Assembly (NCBI RefSeq): GCF_900155385.1 | Contig: NZ_LT699745.1 | Span: 1,130,946-1,194,945, forward strand | Direction: 5' to 3' | Length of the DNA: 64,000 nucleotides | From: Vreelandella massiliensis | GTDB lineage: Bacteria; Pseudomonadota; Gammaproteobacteria; Pseudomonadales; Halomonadaceae | In this document: one piece after another, positions 7,947 through 16,001 of the stretch | Layout of the letters: each line of letters opens with the position of its first letter | How positions within the stretch are numbered: position 1 is the stretch's first letter | Notes under the pieces: generated by a model | Databases searched by the model: none | What the model was told of the DNA's origin: nothing | The model's input: the letters and a program-made list of their open reading frames with translations, nothing else | Position numbers and translations under genes: made by a program

Positions 7947-9230
7947 ATGAGTATTGTCGAAAGCGAAAACCTGACCGATAACGAACCTGAGCTGATTCCT
8001 GTGGTGCCCTCGGCGCCGATGGCGAACGGCGATAGCATTCCCACGGCCTTTGATCCTAAGCAGCTGCGTGCCGGGCGGCTCTCACGCCTGCGTGCCATGA
8101 TGGCGGAAGAAGGATATGCGGCTCTGGTGCTGTTTGACCCTAATAATCAACGTTACGCGACAGGATCGCGCAATATGTTCGGTTACTTTTTGCGAAATTC
8201 CACGCGTTACGTTTATGTGCCGCTGGATGGGCCAATCATTCTGTTCGAATATCCTGGCAGCGCACACGTTTCCACTTGGCTTGAGACTATTGACGAGGCG
8301 CGGACCTCAAAGGTTGTTTGGTCGGCGGTGAATCAGCGCGATGGTATGTCGTCTGATCCCTTCGGCATTGAAATTGCCGAATTGGTGAAGGAGCACGGGA
8401 AAGGTAATAAGAAAGTCGGTCTAGATCGCTGTGCGCTGAACCTTGCTAGGGCGTTAGAAGCGCAGGGGCTTGATGTCTACGACTGTATGCAGGATACGTT
8501 ACATTGCCGCCGTATCAAAACCCCTGAAGAAGTGGCCTGCTTGGCCCAATCGATGGCTGCCAGCGAAGCAGCCGTCGCTGAAGTTGAAGCCGCCATCAAG
8601 CCCGGCATTACTGAAAACGAGCTGTTTGCGATCATGTATGGTGAGGTGATCAAAGGTGGGGGCGAGTTCATTGAAACCCGTCTTCTCTCTTCCGGGCCGC
8701 GTACCAACCCGTGGTTTAACGAGGCCAGCGATCGCAAACTTCGTCCGGGAGAACTGGTGGCGCTGGACACCGATACCATTGGCTGCCACGGCTACTACTC
8801 GGATTTCTCGCGCACGTTCCACGTTGGCCCAGGAAAACCCTCGGCCTATCAGCGCGAAATATACCGCATGGCATACGATCAAGTGCACCACAATATGGGG
8901 TTGCTGAAACCGGGTATCAGTTACCGCGAGATCGCCGAGCAGGCATGGAAAATCCCAGAGCGCTTTATCGACCGCCGCTATCCGTCAATCATTCATGGTG
9001 TGGGTATGCATGGCGAAACACCGTTGGTCGCCCACCACATGGATTTCGATAAATTTTCCAAAGACGGGATCCTAGAGCCGGGCATGGTAGTGTCGGTCGA
9101 AAGCTATATAGGTGAAGTCGGCGCGGCAGATGGCGTCAAGCTCGAAGAAGAGGTGTTGATTACTGATACGGGTATCGAAAAACTTTCACGCTACCCCTTC
9201 AATGACGCGCTGCTGAATAAGGAAGTGTGA
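7947..9230 (+). CDS. M24-family metalloenzyme, DddP-like (possible lyase or hydrolase of an osmolyte)
   Basis: This 427-residue protein has an N-terminal creatinase-like domain and a C-terminal pita-bread M24 domain. Predicted metal ligands are D274, D276, D286, H350, E385 and E400 (VALDTDTIG, YYSDFSRTF, IIHGVG, VVSVESYIGE, KLEEEVLI). The segments GGEFIETRLLSSGPRTNPWF and ALDTDTIG closely resemble the DMSP lyase DddP, including the extra Asp and the exact spacing of all six ligands as I recall them for DddP. However, the position matching the reported DddP catalytic Asp377 is Gly356 here (HGVGMHGE), so DMSP lyase activity should not be assumed. Ectoine hydrolase DoeA and prolidases are more distant alternatives. 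It sits between a 2OG dioxygenase and a semialdehyde dehydrogenase gene. Confidence 0.75.
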   Translation: MSIVESENLTDNEPELIPVVPSAPMANGDSIPTAFDPKQLRAGRLSRLRAMMAEEGYAALVLFDPNNQRYATGSRNMFGYFLRNSTRYVYVPLDGPIILFEYPGSAHVSTWLETIDEARTSKVVWSAVNQRDGMSSDPFGIEIAELVKEHGKGNKKVGLDRCALNLARALEAQGLDVYDCMQDTLHCRRIKTPEEVACLAQSMAASEAAVAEVEAAIKPGITENELFAIMYGEVIKGGGEFIETRLLSSGPRTNPWFNEASDRKLRPGELVALDTDTIGCHGYYSDFSRTFHVGPGKPSAYQREIYRMAYDQVHHNMGLLKPGISYREIAEQAWKIPERFIDRRYPSIIHGVGMHGETPLVAHHMDFDKFSKDGILEPGMVVSVESYIGEVGAADGVKLEEEVLITDTGIEKLSRYPFNDALLNKEV

Positions 9231-9234
9231 TCCC

Positions 9235-9327
9235 GTGATTGATTCATCGCTGACGACAGTTCCCCATTGGATAGGCGGGGATCCCGTAGAAGCAACACGT
9301 TACTTACCCGTAGTAGATCCGGCGTGA
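9235..9327 (+). pseudogene. mmsA: 5' fragment of the semialdehyde dehydrogenase gene, cut off by IS256-type insertion
   Basis: A GTG at 9235, four bases after the M24 stop, opens 30 codons reading V-I-D-S-S-L...VPHWIGGDPVE...YLPVVDPA. This is the characteristic N-terminus of methylmalonate-semialdehyde dehydrogenases. The frame then runs into a TGA created at the left end of the insertion sequence (9325-9327). Removing the element and one target copy restores a single frame into the ORF at 10717-12132. The rebuilt protein has 501 residues, the normal length for the family. Confidence 0.88.
9317..9325. repeat. Left 9-bp target-site duplication of the IS
   Basis: The sequence atccggcgt directly precedes the left inverted repeat and recurs immediately after the right one (10709-10717). 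This shows a transposition event with a 9-bp duplication, typical of the IS256 family. Confidence 0.93.
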
Positions 9328-10708
9328 GTTAAGCTCGATTCTGGTGTATGGGAGGAAGTAGGAAGGGTGGCGTATCCTGTTGATTGATCACGACCAAGAT
9401 CTCAACCAACAAAAGTGGATACGCCATGACTGATTCTACCCTCCAAGCCGTGACACAGCCAGACAACGACATCACGGACCCGCTGCATGAGCTGCTACGC
9501 CAGGGAGCCCGAGACTTAATCGCCAAGGCCGTGGAGGCGGAGCTAACGACGTTTCTGGAGCAATACGCCGACAAGACGCTGGAGGATGGGCGTCGTGCCG
9601 TGGTCCGCAACGGCCACTTGCCCGAGCGCACGATCCAGACAGGCATCGGTGATGTTAGCGTGCAAGTACCCAAGGTACGGGACCGCAGCGGCCATGGCGC
9701 TTGCTTTAACAGCAGCCTGCTACCGCCCTATTTGAAGCGAACCCGCAGTATCGAGGAGTTGATCCCCTGGCTCTACCTGAAGGGAATCTCCACCGGCGAC
9801 TACCAAGAGGCACTGGCCGCGCTGCTGGGTGATCAGGCCAAAGGCCTTTCGGCGAACACCGTGTCCCGGCTTAAGAAGCAGTGGGAGGACGAGCATGCTG
9901 ACTGGCAGAAACGCGACCTATCAGAGCAGCGCTATGTCTATTGGTGGGTCGACGGTATCTACAGCAAGGTGCGCATGGATGACAGCCTGTGCCTGCTGGT
10001 GATCATCGGTGTGACCGAGCATGGCCGTAAAGAGCTGGTTGCCGTCGAAGATGGACGACGGGAGTCGGAAGCCAGCTGGGTAGAGCTGCTCACGGGACTA
10101 CGGGAACGCGGACTCACCCATGCCCCCAAGCTTGCGATCGGCGACGGTGCCATGGGGTTCTGGGCGGCGTTGAGCAAGCTCTACCCGGAAACGGATCACC
10201 AGCGTTGCTGGGTACATAAGACGGCTAACGTACTGAACAAACTGCCGAAATCCGTGCAGCGCAAGGTCAAGGCTGACCTGCACGAGATATGGATGGCCGA
10301 GACACGCGACAAAGCACACAAGGCGTTTGATCGCACCGTGAAACGCTTTGACACCAAGTACCCCAACGCCATGGCGTGCTTGGTGAAGGATCGGGAGGCG
10401 CTGCTGGCGTTCTACGACTATCCGGCAGAGCACTGGTTGCATATTCGTACAACCAATCCGATCGAATCGACCTTCGCTACGGTTCGCCTGCGGAGCAAAC
10501 GCAGCCGGAATTGCGGTTCTAGGGCAACGACCTTGGCGATGGTGTTTAAGCTGCTTCAGAGCGCTCAGAAGCGCTGGAAGCGGATAGCCGGGTTCAACAA
10601 ACTGGAACTCGTCGTGAATAACGTGAAGTTCCAGGATGGTGAGCCTTTAACCGATCAATCAGACAGCAACGCCGCTTGACCGCTGTACACCAGACTTGAC
10701 CATAACTC
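9326..10708 (+). mobile_element. Complete IS256-family insertion sequence, 1383 bp
   Basis: The element is bounded by imperfect inverted repeats of 23 bp (9326-9348 and the complement of 10686-10708; 19 of 23 match, both ends starting gagtta) and flanked by 9-bp direct repeats atccggcgt. It encodes one intact Mutator-type transposase. The intact ends, exact target duplications and undamaged transposase indicate a recent insertion. It interrupts the semialdehyde dehydrogenase gene after codon 30. Confidence 0.95.
9426..10679 (+). CDS. IS256-family (Mutator-type) transposase
   Basis: The protein has 417 residues from the ATG at 9426. It is a DDE transposase; the acidic residues are visible in YWWVDGIYSKV (first Asp), LAIGDGAMGFW (second Asp) and TTNPIESTFATVRLRSKRS (Glu). 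QRCWVHKTANVLNKLP is the typical conserved block of the family. It catalyses excision and integration of the surrounding 1383-bp element, making 8-9 bp target duplications. An in-frame TTG at 9384 would add 14 residues that do not look like family sequence, so the ATG is preferred. No frameshift or internal stop is visible, so it is probably active. Confidence 0.96.
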   Translation: MTDSTLQAVTQPDNDITDPLHELLRQGARDLIAKAVEAELTTFLEQYADKTLEDGRRAVVRNGHLPERTIQTGIGDVSVQVPKVRDRSGHGACFNSSLLPPYLKRTRSIEELIPWLYLKGISTGDYQEALAALLGDQAKGLSANTVSRLKKQWEDEHADWQKRDLSEQRYVYWWVDGIYSKVRMDDSLCLLVIIGVTEHGRKELVAVEDGRRESEASWVELLTGLRERGLTHAPKLAIGDGAMGFWAALSKLYPETDHQRCWVHKTANVLNKLPKSVQRKVKADLHEIWMAETRDKAHKAFDRTVKRFDTKYPNAMACLVKDREALLAFYDYPAEHWLHIRTTNPIESTFATVRLRSKRSRNCGSRATTLAMVFKLLQSAQKRWKRIAGFNKLELVVNNVKFQDGEPLTDQSDSNAA

Positions 10709-12132
10709 ATCCGGCGTTTGAAAAAGTGGTTCGCCAAGTGGCAATGGCGGATGCACGTACGGTTAATTCTGCCGTCAACAAAGCATTAACGGCGTACCCC
10801 ACTTGGCGTGATATGCCACCTAGCAAACGCGTTCAGGTCATGTATCGCTTCAAAATGCTCTTAGAACGTGATGCTGAGGCGCTATGTGAACTGATTAGCG
10901 AAGAACAGGGCAAAGTCCTGGAAGATGCCATGGGAGAGCTTAAGCGTGGCATTGAAAATGTCGAATACGCTTGTGGTATACCTGAGCTGTTAAAGGGCGA
11001 GTATTCCCACAACGCCGGACCTGGCATTGATACATGGTCAAACCATCAGCCAGTGGGGATTGTTGCTGGCATCACACCGTTCAACTTTCCCACTATGGTG
11101 CCGCTATGGATGTTTCCCATGGCGATTGCGTGTGGCAACTGCTTTATTTTGAAACCGTCAGAGCAAGTGCCCTCCGTGGCGATCAAAATGGCGGAACTCC
11201 TTGAAGAAGCCGGCCTGCCAGCCGGCGTGTTTAGCGTTGTGCAGGGAGACCGTGAAGCCGCCGATGCGCTCATTGAGCACCCTCAAGTTAAAGCACTTTC
11301 ATTTGTAGGCTCGACACCGGTAGCCAAGGCGATCTATCAGCGCGGTGGCGCGCTGGGTAAGCGCGTGCAAGCATTGGGAGGGGCGAAAAATCATGCGGTC
11401 GTACTGCCTGATGCTGACCTTGAAAATGCGGCCAATACCTTGATTGGCGCTGCTTACGGTAGTGCCGGTGAGCGCTGCATGGCGATTTCAGTAGTTGTGT
11501 GTGTGGGGCAACAAACCGCAGATGTGCTGGTAGACAAAATTGCTGAAAAAGCCAAACATCTCAATATTGGACCCGGAACAGAGCCCGGGTTGGATATGGG
11601 CGCGTTGGTAAACGAAGCCCATCGCGATCGTGTGGCAGGCTATATCGCCCAAGGAGAAGTGTCCGGCGCGGTATTAAAAGTTGATGGTCGCCAACATCCT
11701 CTGGTGGACAACGCCCCAGGATACTTTCTTGGCGCAACGCTGTTTGATCATGTCACTTCAGCGATGTCTATTTACCAAGATGAGATTTTTGGCCCTGTAT
11801 TATGTGTCGTTCGCGTGGATGACTTTGACCAAGCCGTTGCGCTTATTAATACTCATCAGTATGGCAATGGGACCTGCTTGTTTACCCGAGAGGGGGAGGC
11901 TGCACGCCGCTTCGCCGATGAGATTGAAGTCGGCATGGTGGGTATCAACGTTCCACTTCCTGTTCCGGTAGCCTTTCATAGCTTCGGGGGGTGGAAAGAG
12001 TCGCTGTTTGGCGACTTGCACGCTTATGGACCAGATGCCGTTCGTTTTTACACTCGGCGAAAGTCAATTTCGCAGCGTTGGCCGAAGGACAGTGTGCAAG
12101 AGTCGGCACAGTTTAACTTTCCCTCCCACTGA
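10696..12132 (+). CDS. mmsA: Methylmalonate/malonate-semialdehyde dehydrogenase, N-terminally truncated by the IS (chimeric start)
   Basis: This 478-residue frame begins with a TTG inside the right end of the insertion sequence and joins the native protein at F-E-K-V-V-R-Q (10717 onward). The aldehyde dehydrogenase core is intact: TPFNFP cofactor loop, SFVGSTPVA, and the catalytic cysteine in SAGERCMA (Cys261 here, Cys284 in the rebuilt protein). MmsA-type enzymes oxidise methylmalonate or malonate semialdehyde to propionyl- or acetyl-CoA with CoA and NAD+. Loss of the first 30 residues, the original start and probably the promoter linkage makes function doubtful. It could still be expressed if the element supplies transcription. 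A terminator follows at 12141-12182. Confidence 0.85.
   Translation: MTITHPAFEKVVRQVAMADARTVNSAVNKALTAYPTWRDMPPSKRVQVMYRFKMLLERDAEALCELISEEQGKVLEDAMGELKRGIENVEYACGIPELLKGEYSHNAGPGIDTWSNHQPVGIVAGITPFNFPTMVPLWMFPMAIACGNCFILKPSEQVPSVAIKMAELLEEAGLPAGVFSVVQGDREAADALIEHPQVKALSFVGSTPVAKAIYQRGGALGKRVQALGGAKNHAVVLPDADLENAANTLIGAAYGSAGERCMAISVVVCVGQQTADVLVDKIAEKAKHLNIGPGTEPGLDMGALVNEAHRDRVAGYIAQGEVSGAVLKVDGRQHPLVDNAPGYFLGATLFDHVTSAMSIYQDEIFGPVLCVVRVDDFDQAVALINTHQYGNGTCLFTREGEAARRFADEIEVGMVGINVPLPVPVAFHSFGGWKESLFGDLHAYGPDAVRFYTRRKSISQRWPKDSVQESAQFNFPSH
10709..10717. repeat. Right 9-bp target-site duplication of the IS
   Basis: A second copy of atccggcgt follows the right inverted repeat. Its last base is the first base of the restored Phe codon of the dehydrogenase. 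Confidence 0.93.
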
Positions 12133-12140
12133 ACATTATC

Positions 12141-12182
12141 CCTGCCCGCCGGATATTTCTTCCGGCGGGTAAGCAGGTTTTT
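12141..12182 (+). terminator. Rho-independent terminator after mmsA
   Basis: A GC-rich 8-bp stem (12145-12152 with 12162-12169) lies inside an outer cctg/cagg pairing and is followed by a T-run at 12178-12182. It sits between the convergent dehydrogenase and nitrilase genes. Confidence 0.75.
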
Positions 12183-12183
12183 G

Positions 12184-13026
12184 CTAGCGATAACCTGCCA
12201 TAAGTTCTCTGACCAGAGGTGTATCCGCGTCGCGATGCGTGGGTAATTCAAAGCGCGCCTTGGCAATAGCGGTGCGGGAAAGGTCTGCAACAATCAGAGC
12301 CTCTTCATCGTCAGCCTGCGCGAGCGTTTCACCTCCTGGCCCAAGAATGCGTGAGCCGCCCCAGAAGTGGCTCTCGCCCTCTGGTCCAAAGCGGTTCGCC
12401 ATAATGACCGGCGTGCCGTAGGTCATGGCGTAAAACCGCGTATTCAATGCCCAATTTTCTTCGTTGGAAAAGTCGTCGCTGACGATGCCGCTAGCCGAGT
12501 TAATCGGAGCGCAAAGCACTGTCGGGCGGGCGAGCAGGGCAGCGTGTACGAGAGCCGGATTCCATAAGTCCGCACAAATCAGTTGGGTGGCTGACCAACC
12601 AGGGCGAATATCGGTGTGGGTCAGTTCGCTGCCATGAGTAAACCACTTGCCCTCTTCCAATCCGCCATAGGTGGGAAGGTTAAGCTTACGATGCACGGCC
12701 ATAAGTTGGCCGTGCTGAAAGATAGCCAGTGCGTTGTAGTACTCACCAGGGCTTGCCTCTTCTACAAAGCCCACTATCACTTGCATAGATCCGCATGCGT
12801 CAGACAACATTTTAAGGCGTGGATCTTCCAAAGGCATCGCCACCTGCATCACTCGGCTCCCCAATCGATAGCCTGTCAATGAAAGTTCCGGGAATACCAA
12901 TAATGCCACTCCGTCTTGCTGCGCTTTGGCAATTAGCGACAAATGGCGATCTAGATTGTGGTTTAACTCACCTAGTGTACTGTTGATCTGCGCGGCACCG
13001 ACGCGAAGCTTGTCTTGGTAATGCAA
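12184..13026 (-). CDS. Nitrilase-superfamily carbon-nitrogen hydrolase (amidase-like)
   Basis: The protein has about 280 residues with the Glu-Lys-Cys triad of the nitrilase superfamily: Glu47 (LLVFPELSLTGY), Lys114 (HRKLNLP) and Cys151 (LICADLWNP). These enzymes hydrolyse amides, nitriles or N-carbamoyl compounds. The start was placed at the TTG at 13026, because a strong ribosome site (gggagga) lies 6 bases upstream. A longer frame from 13083 would have to begin inside the terminator hairpin of the upstream transporter operon. It converges with the dehydrogenase and follows the betaine-type transporter genes, suggesting a part in processing an imported nitrogenous solute. The substrate is unknown. 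Confidence 0.85.
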   Translation of the reverse strand: MHYQDKLRVGAAQINSTLGELNHNLDRHLSLIAKAQQDGVALLVFPELSLTGYRLGSRVMQVAMPLEDPRLKMLSDACGSMQVIVGFVEEASPGEYYNALAIFQHGQLMAVHRKLNLPTYGGLEEGKWFTHGSELTHTDIRPGWSATQLICADLWNPALVHAALLARPTVLCAPINSASGIVSDDFSNEENWALNTRFYAMTYGTPVIMANRFGPEGESHFWGGSRILGPGGETLAQADDEEALIVADLSRTAIAKARFELPTHRDADTPLVRELMAGYR

Positions 13027-13042
13027 TGGGCTTCCTCCCAAT

Positions 13043-13070
13043 GAAAAAGCCGCTCCAGTGGAGCGGCTTG
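13043..13070 (-). terminator. Terminator of the quaternary-amine ABC transporter operon
   Basis: A near-perfect 10-bp inverted repeat (13048-13057 and 13059-13068, agccgctcca/tggagcggct) is followed on the minus strand by a T-run. It lies between the binding-protein stop and the nitrilase start. Confidence 0.8.
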
Positions 13071-13121
13071 TGATATGTGGCAAGGTATTATGCCAATGCT
13101 ATTCACGAGCGCCTAGCCGTG

Positions 13122-14006
13122 TTACAGCAGATCATTCTCTTCGAGGAAGCCCCTTGCTACGTCTTCAATTGACTCGCGCTCGACATCCACGCTGGCATTG
13201 AGTTCGGCCATGGTTTCATCATCTAGCAGTGCCGAAAGGCGATTCATCTGTTTGGCAAGTTCAGGGTTGGCTTCCAGCGTCTCGGTGCGAACTACCGGGG
13301 CGAGGGCGTAAGCAGGGAAAAAGCCTTGGTCGTCTTCGAGCACGTAAAAGTTGAAAGCGGGAATGCGACCATCGGTGGCAAACACAAGGCCGACATCGAC
13401 TTCTTCATCGCGCAGCGCTTGGTACACCAACCCCGTGTCCATACGGCTTACCGCGCTGCGATTCACGCGGAAATCGTAGGCTTGCATCAGCGGACGCCAG
13501 CCATCTTCACGGGCGTAGAATTCGGCATTAAGTGCAAAGGTTAAGTCCTTGCCATCATTGACCGCTTCGGCCAGATCAGAGAGTGTGCTAATGCCGCGTG
13601 CTTCGGCATCGTCTTCGCGCATAGCCAGCGCATAGGTGTTGTTGGCATCCGACGGCTCGAGCCAGGTAAGGCCTTTCTCGGCGTCGAGTTCCTTGACCCG
13701 CTGGTAGGTTTCTTCGGGGCTTAAGCTTTCACTGATGTCGTTGTAGTTGATAAGGGACGTACCGGTGTACTCCCAATAAAGGTCAATCTGACCGTTTTCC
13801 TGCGCTTGGCGCAGAATGGCAGAGCCCATGCCTGAGCGGTTATCGACGTCGTACCCCAAGCCATCCAGGTACTGGGTGGTCATGGTGGAGAGGAGCTGCT
13901 GCTCGGTAAAGTTCTTACCGCCAACGCTGATTTCGTTAGCGCTAGCGAAAGAGACACCGCTTGCGAGGGCAATACCGGTCAGTGCTGTGATTAATGTTTT
14001 CATCAT
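13122..14006 (-). CDS. Quaternary-amine/betaine ABC transporter substrate-binding protein (OsmF/OpuCC-like)
   Basis: This 294-residue protein has a clear Sec signal peptide (residues 1-23, probable cleavage SFASA-NE), and no lipobox cysteine, so it is periplasmic. The mature protein starts ISVGGKNFTEQ and has DLYWEYTGTSL, hallmarks of the OpuAC/OsmF family that bind glycine betaine, choline and related osmolytes. It is the last gene of a four-gene minus-strand operon (permease, ATPase, permease, binding protein) like E. coli osmF-yehYXW. A gaagga ribosome site lies 6 bases before the ATG. The exact ligand cannot be read; the adjacent catabolic genes suggest uptake for degradation as well as osmoprotection. 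Confidence 0.9.
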   Translation of the reverse strand: MMKTLITALTGIALASGVSFASANEISVGGKNFTEQQLLSTMTTQYLDGLGYDVDNRSGMGSAILRQAQENGQIDLYWEYTGTSLINYNDISESLSPEETYQRVKELDAEKGLTWLEPSDANNTYALAMREDDAEARGISTLSDLAEAVNDGKDLTFALNAEFYAREDGWRPLMQAYDFRVNRSAVSRMDTGLVYQALRDEEVDVGLVFATDGRIPAFNFYVLEDDQGFFPAYALAPVVRTETLEANPELAKQMNRLSALLDDETMAELNASVDVERESIEDVARGFLEENDLL

Positions 14007-14063
14007 TGCATCCTTCTTTTGTCAGTGAAGCTTATGTCAGTGAAGCCTAGGGGGTGGCGATAC

Positions 14064-14795
14064 CTAAGCGCGGCTGGGGTTGACCCCACGGGGGACAACG
14101 AGAAACGCAATAAGCGCGATCAGTGCATCGACCACGATTGCCAGCATCGCGGTGGGAATGGCGCCTGAAAGCATCATGATCGGGTCGTAAAGGTCGATGC
14201 CGGTAAAAATCAGTTCACCGAGGCCGCCAGCGCCGATCAAAAAGGCCAGGGGAACCGTGCCGACATTGATGGTTAGCGCTGTGCGCATGCCGGCAAAAAT
14301 CACATAGAGGGCATTGGGTAGTTCGACTTTGAAAAGCCGTTGCATGGGCGACATGCCAATGCCAGCGGCGGCCTCCATCAGCGCCGGGTTAACCCCCTTC
14401 AATCCCGTATAGGTGTTACGGGTAATGGGCAGCAGGGTGGCCACAAAGAGGCCAAAAACGGCCGGTACCGTACCAATGCCTAAAAAGCTCATCGACAGCG
14501 CGAGCACGGCAAGAGTGGGGATGGTGGTGCCGACGTTAAGCACTTGCATGAGTGACTCAGCGACGCCCCCCATCTTGGGGCGCGACAACACGATACCCAG
14601 CGGGATGGCGACCAAAATCGCCAAGCTACCTGACATAACCGTGAGCGAAATATGCTGCACCATCAAATACTGAACGTCAGGTAGATACCACACAAACTCA
14701 TCGATAATGCCGCTGGACTGGCTCCACACACCGGCGAAAAAAATAGCTACCAGCACCAGTGCCTTAAGCGCCCCTTTTATGGATCGAATAGGCAT
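14064..14795 (-). CDS. Quaternary-amine ABC transporter permease (OpuCB/YehW-like)
   Basis: This 243-residue membrane protein has about six hydrophobic segments and the binding-protein-dependent permease EAA loop near residues 140-160 (MEAAAGIGMSPMQRLFKVELP). It closely resembles the second permease at 16002-16667, with the same GIGMSP..RL.. block, so the pair probably forms a heterodimeric channel. The ATG overlaps the ATPase gene region closely (3-base gap) and has an aaggag ribosome site 5 bases upstream. It forms an importer with the neighbouring ATPase and the binding protein. Confidence 0.9.
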   Translation of the reverse strand: MPIRSIKGALKALVLVAIFFAGVWSQSSGIIDEFVWYLPDVQYLMVQHISLTVMSGSLAILVAIPLGIVLSRPKMGGVAESLMQVLNVGTTIPTLAVLALSMSFLGIGTVPAVFGLFVATLLPITRNTYTGLKGVNPALMEAAAGIGMSPMQRLFKVELPNALYVIFAGMRTALTINVGTVPLAFLIGAGGLGELIFTGIDLYDPIMMLSGAIPTAMLAIVVDALIALIAFLVVPRGVNPSRA

Positions 14796-14797
14796 GG

Positions 14798-15958
14798 TTA
14801 CTCCTTAATGGCCGCCGATGGCGTACGATCATCCCCCTGGCGAGCGCGGTAACGTGCCCCTAGATGGCTCGTCATGGCACGCTGAGTGATTTGCCCGCAC
14901 ACTATCCCCGCTTCATTCACACAGGGAAGCCAGGTCTGGTCGTGCGCAAACATTAGGGAGGCGGCTTTACGCAGGTCATCGTCAAGACCCACCACGGCAG
15001 GCACGGCCTGGAAATGATCGCGGCAGTAACCTTTGGTGGTGCGGGCAACGGAGCGGTTAATAATACCGGCAGGCTGCTTTCGCTCATTCACCATCAAAAT
15101 GGCGTTTTGATAACCGTAGTCATCGATCTTTGCCAATGCGGTCTCAAGTGTATCGCTTGGCACTACCGTGCCGATTTCGTCAGTGACAATTTCGCGCACT
15201 TTCACCAGGTTTAAGCGCTTAAGCGCACGGTCCTCGCCGAGAAAGGACTCCACGAAAGCGTTCTGAGGCGCGGCCAACAAGTCATCAGGCGTTGAGTACT
15301 GAACCAGTTTGCCTTCGCGGAAGACGGCGACACGATCGCCCATCTTAATGGCCTCATCAATATCGTGACTTACGAACATGATGGTTTTATTGAGTTCCTG
15401 CTGCATTTTGAGGAACTCATCCTGAATGACAGCACGGTTGATCGGGTCGATGGCACCAAAAGGTTCATCCATCAGCATCACGGGAGGGTCGGCGGCGAGC
15501 GCGCGGGCGACGCCGATGCGCTGCTGTTGCCCCCCAGAGAGCTCGTTGGGGAAGCGTTTAAGAAATGCATCGGGTTCCAGGGCGATCATTGCCATCATCT
15601 CGCGCGCCCGTGCCTTATACTTAGCTTTGTCCCAACCCAAAAGCTGCGGCACGATGGTGATGTTCTCCTCGATCGTCATATTGGGAAATAGGCCGATTTG
15701 CTGAATGACATAACCGATATTACGGCGCAATGTTTGGGTATCGAGCCCGGTTGTATCATCCCCATTGATAAAAACTTTACCCGCGGTGGGCTTGATGATG
15801 CGGTTGATCATCTTGAGAGTGGTGGTCTTGCCACAGCCTGAAGGACCTAAAAGGATGCAAATTTCCCCTTCCGGCACTTCCATATTGATATGGTCAGCGG
15901 CGACCACCGCGCCTTTGGGCGTATCGAACACCTTCGTCAGGTTATCTAGTCGAATCAT
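14798..15958 (-). CDS. Quaternary-amine ABC transporter ATPase with CBS domains (OpuCA-like)
   Basis: This 386-residue protein has an ABC domain with Walker A GPSGCGKTT (38-46), signature LSGGQQQR (140-147) and Walker B MLMDEP (161-166), then the H-loop SHDID. From about residue 255 the C-terminus resembles a tandem CBS module, the part that senses ionic strength or cyclic dinucleotides in OpuA/OpuC transporters. This architecture is specific to glycine-betaine/carnitine/choline importers. It lies between the two permease genes in the same operon. Confidence 0.93.
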   Translation of the reverse strand: MIRLDNLTKVFDTPKGAVVAADHINMEVPEGEICILLGPSGCGKTTTLKMINRIIKPTAGKVFINGDDTTGLDTQTLRRNIGYVIQQIGLFPNMTIEENITIVPQLLGWDKAKYKARAREMMAMIALEPDAFLKRFPNELSGGQQQRIGVARALAADPPVMLMDEPFGAIDPINRAVIQDEFLKMQQELNKTIMFVSHDIDEAIKMGDRVAVFREGKLVQYSTPDDLLAAPQNAFVESFLGEDRALKRLNLVKVREIVTDEIGTVVPSDTLETALAKIDDYGYQNAILMVNERKQPAGIINRSVARTTKGYCRDHFQAVPAVVGLDDDLRKAASLMFAHDQTWLPCVNEAGIVCGQITQRAMTSHLGARYRARQGDDRTPSAAIKE

Positions 15959-16001
15959 TGTGGTGTCTCTTACGATTAAGATGTACGTCAGGAAAGAAGC
16001 G

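Noticed and set aside
7947..9230. Ectoine hydrolase (DoeA) as identity of the M24 protein
   Set aside because: The residue pattern around the metal ligands (extra Asp, GGEFIETRLLSSGPRTNPWF) matches DddP-like proteins far better, and the other doe genes are absent.
9384..9425. Upstream TTG extension of the transposase
   Set aside because: The added 14 residues are low-complexity and the ATG at 9426 gives the family-typical N-terminus.
13027..13083. Upstream ATG start of the nitrilase-family gene
   Set aside because: The extension is encoded by the terminator hairpin of the transporter operon; the TTG at 13026 has a strong ribosome site.
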